Shown here: positions 14,451 through 26,200 of the stretch, one piece after another | How the letters are laid out: each line of letters starts with the position of its first letter | How positions within the stretch are numbered: the stretch's first letter is position 1 | Assembly (NCBI GenBank): GCA_947044365.1 | Contig: OX345636.1 | Span: 39,846,191-39,910,190, forward strand | DNA from: Petrosia ficiformis | Lineage: Eukaryota; Porifera; Demospongiae; Haplosclerida; Petrosiidae | DNA: 64,000 nucleotides | Direction: 5' to 3' | Translations under genes and position numbers: made by a program | Notes under the pieces: generated by a model | What the model was told of the DNA's origin: nothing | Seen by the model: only the letters and a program-made list of their open reading frames with translations | The model's database searches: none

Positions 14451-15761
14451 ATGATGAAGCCACACTTCAAAGCCTTTAGCAGTGCTATAACTGTGATATG
14501 TTGCACTGGGTGCACATATATCCCTTTGATGTTTCATGTGTGCACTGTGGTTTGTTAACACCTTTCTAATGAACCACAGCTGTAGTTCAACATTACAATA
14601 TATTAAAATTAATAAGTGATAATTAAATGACATCATCAAATAATTGCAAATCAAAGCAGAGAGTTAACAATCATAGTTCTTTTCATCACATTGTTCACTT
14701 GAATAGTTTGGTAGATAAGTAGAATGTACATTAGAATCAACAGGAACCAAAGGTGGCACCATTGGTGGTTCACTTGAATAGTTTGATATAATTGGCAGAT
14801 AAGTAGAATAAAGTGATCTGGGGGGATATTAGTCTCGCGTAGCCAGACCCAACCTACGAAGGAAGGGTCTGGGGACAAGCCTACATACACTTCATTCAAG
14901 TACTTTAAGTGGTCATAATTACTTAATAATATTCATGAAGTAAAATAATTATATTCATACGTTTACACGTGTGAAATTATTACTGGAGAGAGCAATAGTG
15001 ATCTCTTTCATTAGTTCAGCAAAAGCAGCCAAACTCTGCAGCTTCTTCACTAAATGCTCTCTCTTCGCGTTGATCTCCTGAATTAGCTCGAAATACTCAT
15101 TCTTATACTTGTGGCTTTGTGGCATAGCCAACTCTCTCTACTGAAATTTGTTTTCTCCAACAATAAATACAGTTCTTGATAAAGGAATAATTCCAACCTT
15201 TCTCTAGTGGCTTTCGCACTGTCTTCCGCACTGTCTTCGTACAATTTCAATCTTTTAGCGCGGCACTGCACTTTGGCGAAATAACTTCCTTGGGGCAAGG
15301 TTCTTCTGGATTCCAAGCATTATAATCTTGATACCAGTCTGTGAAGTTCTTCATTGCCCAATGTGTGCTGACATCAGTGTTTTTGGGAACTTGAGGCTTT
15401 GACAACTTAGCAAGATCATTGTCAGAAGCTGCCTGGAAACGATGTTTGCCTTTTAACGACAGCGACAGCCTTCGTTTTTTTAATGGATGATTGTCTTTCG
15501 AAGGTGAAACATTATCCTTTTACATATCTTTACTGCTTGCCCTTTTGATTTTCAAGTGCGTGTTATGACTGCGCACGCGCGAGCATGTGCAATTTTGACA
15601 GACACGTGTGACTTCACCATGTAGTTATGTCACGCTACTCGTGCAATATCACATATATAAGCACCTCGCCCTCGGGCTTGGTGCTTATTAATGTGATATA
15701 GCACTCGTAGCGTGACATAACATATACATATATATATATATATAACTATATATATATATAT

Positions 15762-15811
<50 letters not shown>

Positions 15812-16810
15812 TATTTATAGGTTATGTCATGCCACGAGTGCTATATCAGGTTTATAATCACCGAGCCAGAGGGCCAAAGGCCTGAGGGTGACGTGATTAT
15901 AAGCCTGATATTGCACAAGTGAGCATGACATAACCTATTTTCATGACTTCAAAGTCATGTTTATACAGCTTAAAGAAGCCACAAACTACACAGTGCACAT
16001 ATCAAACCATGGTGAATGTATAACACTGTCAGAAGCTTTGAAGGATGGCTTCATCATGACGTGTATATATATGTATACAATATATTGTATGATGGTGACA
16101 TCTCCTGCGTACAGTATATAGGACTCACCACTACATGATTGGTACTGTCTGACTGCATGATGATCTTTTCCCAAACTGTATATTTATCACTTATTCTCAA
16201 TGATTTCGCAACAGTTTTGGCAATAAAACAAGTATATATAGAGAAAAAAAACATCCTTATGATTGCTTTACAAATTTAAGTGAAGACAAAAGTATCCCTA
16301 TGACTGCTTTGTGGTGTCCAGCATTCAGTAATCATGGCTGAATTATCATGCCTAAAACACATCAGCTTATTATAGTTATTATTTTGATTATCTACTCTCC
16401 TGACCTTTCAAAGGACCTTGTAGAACTTTAGGAATATATTTCAGGCAGAATAGCTAGCTACTAGTTCCAGTTTCTACGACCCGTGTAGAGCTCGAGCGCG
16501 CGTTCTTTTACGCGCCACACCCACTAATTGACCGAGCCCCCCGGGAATGACGCAACTTCCTCAACTACGTATACAACGCATACTCGCGCAAGTGGACACA
16601 TGAAAATATATATAATTATATATATATATATATAGTTCGAACCCGTGGGAAAGCAATCATAGGGATGGCCCTACGGGCCATAATAATATTATACTTGGCA
16701 ATAAAGTATTGCATGTTGTTAATGTGTTAATTTCTCCAAATATAGACCTGTTGTGGGTCCTATATACAGAATATAGACCTCACCACATCAAAGGGATGAT
16801 GTCACCATCA

Positions 16811-16857
<47 letters not shown>

Positions 16858-19800
16858 GTGTATAATACAATATAACATATATAATTATTTATATTTACAA
16901 TTATATATTACATAGTTATATATAATACATTATTATGTTAATGAACCTGACATTAAAGTTAAATGAATGCCTATACTGTTTCAGCTTGAAATCTGTGGTT
17001 GTGAAAACGGTGGTAACTGCACTACAGAAGGAACTACACCATCATCTAATCCACGTATTCTAAATTGCCTATGTCCACAAGGTATACATTTATATAGTGC
17101 TTTGTTCAACTGCTAAAGTTAAGTGATCAGGGCTGGCTTTCAATGCATATAATTGTTGTATATAAATAATACTTTTTTCACACATGCATTGTATATGTAG
17201 TTAAAGAAGTCACATCATTGGCCGTTGATTAGTTTAGGTGTGTTGCATAAAGAATGCTATTAGGGAAAAGGTTTAATGCTTCTAATTGCTGTTCTAGATA
17301 CTGAAGCTATACAAAAAGCATTTAAAATGAGAAGAGCAAGCAAAAAATATTGTAAACACAAGCCTATCAGAGATACATTTCTTCATAATTACAGTATGCT
17401 GTCATTACATTTAGCTAGGTGATATTGCAGTACATCCCAATTCCTATATCATGACGGTATTATACATATGAGTAGCTTACGTATAAACTAGAACTAATAG
17501 CTAGCTATTCTACCTGAAATCTATTTCTAAAGTTCTACAAGGTCCTTTAAACAGTAAGGAAAGTAGATAATCAAAATAATAACTATAATAGGCTGTTGTG
17601 TTTCAGCCATGATTACTGAATGCTGGACACCACAAAGCAATTATAGGGATACTTTTTTCTCTATAATTATATCTTATTTCAATACATACAGCATGGGAAG
17701 GAGAGTTTTGTACAGTTGATGTTGATGGATGTACTGAAGTGTCATGTTTTCAGGATGCTGAATGTATTGATGCACCAGCTCCAGAAGTTGGAGCAGAATG
17801 TCCTCCTTGTCCATCCGGATATTTTGGAGATGGATCTAAATGTGCAGGTATATATGTCTTTAGAAAACAATAATAATATCAGTTTACTCCATCCATACAA
17901 AGTATTGATTAATTTTGTTACTGTTGTTCTCCCACTGCAGTTCTAATAGTCATCATTTTAACTATATTTGCTTTTTACAGTGCCTCCAACTAAACATTAC
18001 TCATTTCAGTATAATATTCATAATCTTCAGTATTTTTTTTAATTAATGCGATTTAGTTGAAAATGTATCCTTTGTTCTGGGAGGTAGACTGACATCAGTA
18101 TCAGTATATAGCTGTAACACAGTTTACATTACTAGGTGTAGACTCACTACTAGAGCCTAGAGGCTTCACAGGATGCGGTTACTACTAACAGACACTTCCA
18201 TTTGTCAGAACACATGCAATTTCCATACTTTTAGTGTAATTTTCCGTAAACTGCATTATTATCCATAAAATTTCGTATAAATACGGAAAAATCCATGTAG
18301 TTGGAGACACTGTTATAATTAAGTGAATATCTGTTCTTTGCCTATATAAGAAAATCCAATAAATAAACTATACAAAAAGCTTTGCATGTCAATTATAATA
18401 GCTACTACAAATGTAATATTAACTTGTTGAAATGCTGATTATTATATATAACTTATGTATATATAATTGTGAGATCTTATCTTGAATTTACATACACAAA
18501 TAGATATTGATGAGTGTGCTAATGATACTATGAACAATTGTGAACAGAGATGTATAAACACTCAAGGAAGTTTCCTGTGTGCATGTGGCACTGGTTATGA
18601 ATTAAATAATGATGGAATGACTTGTTCAGGTACTTTTACAGCAATACAAATGATTAACGTCTTACAACAATATGATTTGATTTGTGGCCCATGTAGATGA
18701 GAAATACAGATTAAGCCTTTCAATGTAATGATAAATAACTATAGGGTAATTTAAACCCCATAATAAACTCCTGTATGTAACCCTGTCATAACTATGTTAA
18801 GTAAGTTATCCAGAGAATCTAAGTAGCTGATAATTAGTGATATAATGAAACATCTTCTCATTCTGAACTATAGATATTGATGAATGTTCCACTAATCAAC
18901 ATGATTGTGATCATTTATGTGACAACACTATGGGTTCATTCAACTGTTCTTGTCAAAATGGATTCATATTACAACAAAATGGTGTGACATGTGAAGGTAT
19001 GATATTTCATGTGCTTTTCTACCTGTCTTGCTTTCTGTCTGTTCTGCTGCCAAAATGCCATATTAAATAATCCATGTACCCTCCAATGCAGTTGATCCTG
19101 AACGAGCTTGTCCAGATGAAAACGATTGTGAACAGTTATGTGCCCTGGACTTTGCTATGGATTTAGCATCTGGTGGAGGTAACAGTACATTAGACCAAGT
19201 GTGTTCCTGTGTTCGTGGTTTCATATTGGATGTGAATGAGGAAAACTGTACTGGTAAGTATGTTTGTGTGTCATTGCATGTATTTATATATGCACTTTAC
19301 TTTGCAATTCTAAATCTACTTTTGACATTTCTGCATTTAGATGTTGATGAGTGTTCAAGCAATTTAACTAATGCATGTAATCAGATCTGTACTAATATTC
19401 CTGGAGGTTTTGAATGCAGTTGTATGAGTGGATTTGAGTTAGAATCTGATGGGTTTACGTGTGTTGGTAAGTACTTCTGTTGTGTTTGTTTGAGCTTGCA
19501 ACTTTGAAAGTACTGACATTTTGACTCTTATATTCTGTTTGAATCTTTCTTAAACTAATTATTATTATCTCTATAAGTCACATACTTATCCATTTGCTCA
19601 TTCATTTACTACTTGTCCATCAACTATTCACCTATTCATTTTCCACTATCAATGTGAATACTTTTTATTAAGCCAACCATTGATCTATTCATAAGTTCCA
19701 TCTATTAATTCTTCAGATATTCAAGAATGTCTACAGATACCTTCAGTATGTAATAATAGACAGATTTGTCAAGATACACCACCTGGTAGCTTCACATGTT

Positions 19801-22800
19801 CATGTCCAATTGGTACTGTCATGAATGATGAGGGAACTTGTGTTGGTATGTGTCTGCAACACAATTATACACAAATACAAAATGTTGCTTTAGTATGACT
19901 ATGACAAAAATTAGTAGGGCTAGGATGGTTAATCAATTAATTAATTAATCAATCGATATTAAAAATTCTTCTGATTATCGATTATAAGTCTGTGATATAG
20001 ATTATGCTAATTATTATGCTAAGGCATACTTTTCAAGCATGCAACAGCAAATAATGTAAGTGACAGGAAACCTTTTCGATCATCAAATAGGAGGAGTTTC
20101 TTACAATAATTGACTTAATTGGCCTAATTACTTTCTGATTTTAATCGATTATCAATCGATTTGAGGTTACTGATAATCGATTTCAGAATCTCAGCCAATT
20201 CCCAACCCTAATAATTAGTTAATACACAATATTGAAATAACACAGTAAACGGTGAATGAGTTTTTGAACTAAACTTGCCCTCAGTAACCATGATTATCAT
20301 ATACGTCCGGAAAGAAATTGACTACAGCCAGAAGGAAAGGAACACATGAAATTTGTTGATTTAATTACCCAAACCATGAATATTTAATAGGTACTGTGAC
20401 ACTGACTTGTTCAATTAAATATTCTAGCCACATTTTCTCTCTTCTATGTACATGTTGAAGCAATAGCCCAAGAATGATTATTTTATTTATACAAAGCCAG
20501 CAATAGCAGAAAACAATGAAACTCTACTTCCTGCATACCTTGTTAACAATTTCTATCAAATAACTGCTACACTTATTCCAGTACATGTATTCTGATAATA
20601 CATATTATGTTTTTCTCCCATTCTATAGTTGTTCCTGAACCAGTGATATCCCCATCTCCTTCAGCTACACCCTTGCCTTCTCCATCATCATCACAGATAG
20701 TTACACCATCACCATCACCATCACCATCTCCTTCAAGCACACCAATCACTGATGCAGAAAGACAAAATACCATTGCTGTGACATTGAGTAATCTAACAAT
20801 AGCAACAGTGAGTTATGAAGAACATCTAAAAAAAGTATAAATTTAATAAATCTATTCAACCACTTTTTAGCAATTGAACTATGTGGATTGATCATAATTA
20901 TTTTCCATCCATGCATCCATTATTCTATCTACTCATTTATAATATGTTCATCAATTTATCCATCTTCCTTTCATACCTCCATTAGTTCACTGAAGTATTA
21001 CAAAACACATTCAGAAGGATAACTGCTGAAGCTATCAATACGTATTGTGAAGAAAATCCTGATGAATGTGATATTATTCCTAATGATGAGTCTCAGACTC
21101 TCAGAAAAAGAAATATTGACGAAATACTTCAACAATTATATAAGAAGTATGACTTCAAATCAGCATGCTTATATATAACTGTATAATATATACATGTACA
21201 TATATGAAGATGGATGGATGGATGGATGGATATGTTATGCATGCCATATCATGTCTTTAACCACATATCCTGAGGGAGATGTCATTATAAACCTGATATT
21301 GTAATTGCACATATATATATTTTTTTTTTATATTTATATTTATATATATATATTTATATGTGTATATATAAATTATATATATATATATATAATATATATA
21401 TTATAATATAATTTGTAAATAATTATTGTTGACTAATGAAATGACTGGATGAAGTTGTATTTATTCTGTTTTTCAATATCTCAATTTACAATAATTATGT
21501 ATGCTCATTGCATAATTCTTAATAGTACTGCCAGTATGTGTTTTTGTTAGGTTACTGCGTTCAATCATTATATTCACTTATTTCTCTTCTATGAATCTAG
21601 ACAAACTATATTTGTGTCAGCAGATGATATCATCATTACTAACATAGAAAATTCCCCTAATGGACTACTACAAGTGACATTCTTTGTAAGAGGAATGAGT
21701 GGAGGAGTGATAACTGCACAAGCTGTTGCAGATGCTGTGCAGGTATGTATATTGTAAAGTTCGTGTTATTTGGTATTCAGATATCTTGTTTACAAATATC
21801 TATGAATATCCTGCAGATAGCCACTTCCAGTTAAATCAATTAATCACAATTACTTGTTACCAATGCCATTATTGATGGCAAGTTGTTAACAGTACATTAA
21901 TAATGTTATTGTATCAGATTGTGATATGAACAGTCTAGTCAAAAGCCACATAGCTCATTTTGTAAATTTTCATTGCTATAGACCTCACTGCTATTTCCAC
22001 TGTTGTATATATTGCAATTGCTTGTCCAAAAATGTCATACCAGACTGCTTCACACAGTTTCCATTATTAGCAAATTACATTGGATTTCACCCCACTTATT
22101 TTTATATAACATGTATACCCAGATATAGAATTCCTCATTGGAAAACTGGCAGATCCAGATATTTGTTTAAACTCTAGACTATATTTTATAACAAATGTCA
22201 CTGGTTACCATGATGCTGTATGATAGGACTTGTATAAATTCCTATCAAATTCAATGTCTTTCTCATTCTTAATATTATTATTCTTTTATAGCAAGCAACA
22301 GATAATGGAGATTATTCTAACAGTGGATTTACAGTCACTAGTATTATGTTGGTATTCCCTCCATCTCCTACACCACAAGTTGATGATAATGGTTTGTCTG
22401 GAGGTCAGATTGCTGGTATCGTTATTGGAGTAATATTGGCAATACTTTTACTGGTGGTGATTATCACTTTGTTGGGATATTTAATATGGTCAGTTTAAAT
22501 TTAGAAGGACAGGGTATTTATGTGTCCTTTTGCAGAGCCCATTCCTACAATCATGTTACAATGGGTTAATTTATAATTATAATTATAATACTATAATCCA
22601 AAGCACATACATACATGCTTAATTGTATAAGAATGGATGTAAGCATAAACGTCTGCTCTGAGAATTTTTACGAATACTTGAAAAAATGTTACAGCACATT
22701 TTAAAGCCATAGACTATACCAAACAGTGAGTAGTTTTATATAGCTAATGTTTGTACCATACAGTCCATACCTAATACTATATACAGTGATTTGAATCTGA

Positions 22801-23172
22801 ACCATTACAATTTGATAAATGCACTCTCTCTATTCAACAACTATTTGTTTGCTGTTATCCTCTCTTCATAGGAAACATCAAAGAAGTGGTAGGTATTCAT
22901 TTGCTAAAAAGGGTGCAACAAAAACAGATGACTTCGCTCTCCAGAATATTTACTATGACCCAACTGCAGAAGTTCCAGAACCGAATCCAATTGTTGAAAC
23001 CGAGGATCCTGAAGGTATAGAATCAATCTTTAAATAATTCCATCTGGCTGTCCTTTCATTCAATTTTTTTATTATTTACTTAGTCGTCAATAACCTTATA
23101 TATTACCTTATTCTATCAATGATTCTCATAAAGTGTATATTATGTTAAAACACACTTATGAGTGCAATATCA

Positions 23173-23214
<42 letters not shown>

Positions 23215-26200
23215 TATATATATAATTATAGACTTAGTAATATTTATAGTATTTTCACCTCGAGCCACTATGCAATTAAAAACATCCAAAACCAAGGCCA
23301 AAGATCTGATAAATAGCTGCAAACCAGTATAGCAATAATATAAACCTAACTACACCAAACGATTGCCATGTTATAGTATAACAGTGTTGCATTGCCAGCT
23401 CCTCCCTTCTACAAGCGAGGAAGGGTCATGGTATATAGCTATTGTATGTCTCCTTCTGAGAGCCACTGGAAGTAATGCCAGGTTCAAGTACTGAAAAGTA
23501 GGTGTGATGCACATGTTACTGAGAAACTGTCTCATCAATATTGTTGGTTGTGTGAAAGTCATTTATTGAAGGGACTTATGAAGGCAAAGTGAAAGAAACT
23601 CCATGGTGCATAGGCGTATTTATACCCGGGCAGGCACAGGAATTGCCCGGGTAAAAGAAATCCGAGTGAAAAAAGGTGTGTGGTTGTTTACAATCACAAT
23701 GGTTAACTCGTTGCATGCCACGCACCTATATATATAGGTAGTCTGGGTACCTGCCTCTTTGCTTGAGGAGGAAGGCTCTGGCTCAAGCTGGCATCCACGT
23801 TTGTGCAGCAGGATTTTAATTAAGCGAGGCCGCAAAGGGCTGAATACCAGACATTCCAAATTACAACGATGATATCTTTGAACAAGATCAAATAAAACAG
23901 CAAGTCAGCAACTAGTTTAGTCTGGAAACATTCAGTATGAAGTAACACTAACACATTTGTCCATCCTTTGCTCAACAGCATTTCTGGTCCCAACTGATAG
24001 CAACCTTCAATGGCAGATATTCTTGTCTGTAGTACTGTATCACACGAAATACATGCAGCCAGTAAACAAACCCCTTCTAACAGCATTCTTTACCTGGTCT
24101 TCCATGATAGCAACTAGAGGACACACAACCAAAAACTGAACCACTCCGCCGAAGGTCTAAGAAAACATGTACTGTTTCCAAAACCAGTTGGTAGGATAGC
24201 AAAAACATCTTTCCCTTTCAAGACACTCAAGGAAACCCGAAACCGCCCTGGTTTCAGTATTAGACCTAATGACTCTCTTAAACAGTCGACAATGGTCGCC
24301 ATATTTTAACACGTGTAGCATGATCGGAATGTTATTAATTGAACGTCAAGTAATTTGATTGGTTTCAACAGATTTCTGTTGTACTGCACAAACGTGGATG
24401 GTAGCTTGAGCCAGAGCCTTCGAAGGGGCGGGTACCCTGACTAATGCATTGTTTACTTGACGCACATAAATATAGGAATAGGGAAAACCCATTCAATACC
24501 TCTTGTTTGTACATAGAAACCACATTATAAAAACTCATTGAAGTGTCAAGAATTTGTAACAACAAAGTAAATATACTGTAAATGATCGATGATTAGACAT
24601 CTTATGAAGATGAAATCTTTGAGGATCCATATTCCAGCTATCAAGGGAGGATGAGTGAGTAGGAATCAATAGCTGAAGCCACTACTAACAATCAGAATGA
24701 TGTTGGAACTTAGAACATGTACTAAAGAACAGTACAGAAAATAATTATTATCTAAATTAAAATTATGTTTTTATAACTTCATTCAGCTAATCGACCACAA
24801 TCATGCATCTAAAAATTTCCTTTCACCCAGTTGCTTGTCTCCAATCCTCTGTCACTACAGCGATATTCTTCCTCAGGGCAAGTTAGAAAACAAAATATCA
24901 ACTTTAAAGAACTATTTGGTGAAAAATCCAACCACCGAGCACAATGAAAGTCTACATCATTTACATCGATCCTGTGAAAGAAGCATTCTCAGTTCTAAGG
25001 GAGTGCCTGCTGATAGCTATGACACTCAGGACTTCAACAGCAACAGTAGAGTGTTGCTTTTCTTCTCTTCGTCATCTGAAAATGTATTTACACTCAACAA
25101 TGTCTCAGCAGAGGTTAGACGTTCTCTATATTGAGCAAGATCTTTGCCAATCCATCAATGATCTCGTCCTAAAGTTTGCCCAGACTCACAAGAATTCCAA
25201 AATAACACTTCTTTGATGCACTCGACTTTATCAGTATTGTAATATTATATCAGTTATAATAATATATCACTAACACTAATAACTTTAATAATCATCAATA
25301 ACTAGATCTAATAATAACCTTTATTAATTGCAATTAATTCATGACTAATTAATGAGCCCTAGATACGCTTATGCCATGGTAATGCTACCAAAAATACAGT
25401 TAAACTTTTAGAATCCATTATTTTTGATTATGTAGACTAGGAAAAGATCTTCTGTTTATCCTTTAGATACACAAGGCCACAAAAATGAACTGCATCATCT
25501 AATGCCTTTTGTACCAGATCCATCTTCTCTCCAGTAAAAGTTTTAATAAAATTTCAGCAGTGTTACTTCTCATCGCTTCATGATAAAGCACTTTCCAACT
25601 AGTAAAATATTTTCTCAGTAACACGTGCTTCAATTCTTTCAGTACTTGAACATGGCATTACTTCCAGTGGGTCTCAGAGTGAAACATACAATAGCTATAT
25701 ACCAGACAATCTCTCTCACTCATAGAGCGGAAAAGAGAGGGATTGGCTATGCGAGACTAGTTATAGTATACATTATATATAATTATATAATTATATTATT
25801 ATTATTATTATATAATTATAATTTACTTTCTCGTTATTAAAACATAATACTAAACAAGATCGAGTTTTTGATCCATGTATTTAGTGAGCATAAACATTAT
25901 AACTAATTGGGCTCGCCGTGCCTACGCGCGGGCGAGTCTTTAGCACTTTGGTTGTCATTCTGTCATTCATTCTGTCTGTCTGTCTGTCCCAACTTTTTTA
26001 ATTTAAGCGTCGATTTAAAGACTTGATAGAGTAGAGAAAGAAGTTTCTCAAAATCGTATTGAAAAGAAATTTGCCACAGACATTGTTTTAGCAAGTTATT
26101 CATTCATTCCTTCCCAACTTTTTTTACTTTGAACAGTTATAACGCATACCTCCCACAGCCGCCAAACTTTCAGATCTGTTCAAAAACATGGTCTTCTATT

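Larger units (their letters stand above)
14353..16984 (+). other. Long intron with transposon debris
   Basis: 2.6-kb intron. It holds (TA)n at about 14410-14448, 15735-15802 and 16813-16856. It also contains a hAT-like terminus (14830-14872), minus-strand Crypton-like fragments (14990-15520), two large hairpins (15624-15937), a MITE (16255-16682), and fragments of the 11450 foldback family. Confidence 0.7.
23381..25760 (+). mobile_element. hAT-like transposon with TIRs, decayed
   Basis: The flanking 10-bp direct repeat TTATAGTATA is present on both sides (23371-23380 and 25761-25770). Imperfect inverted repeats of about 160 bp link 23381-23545 and 25600-25760; both contain TATAGCTATTGTATGT and CCACTGGAAGTAATGCCA. 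The right terminus CTAGTCTCGCATAGCC is shared with other loci. A hAT C-terminal domain lies inside (24944-25213), and a second TIR element is nested at 23739-24443. Confidence 0.72.

Noticed and set aside
17980..18045. Possible extra exon after TTTTTACAG
   Set aside because: No convincing donor before the stop, and the EGF exons on either side already join in phase 1 without it.
20573..20773. Minus-strand Gly/Asp-rich open frame ([10 protein letters not shown])
   Set aside because: It is the complement of the Ser/Pro linker exon, a low-complexity artefact.
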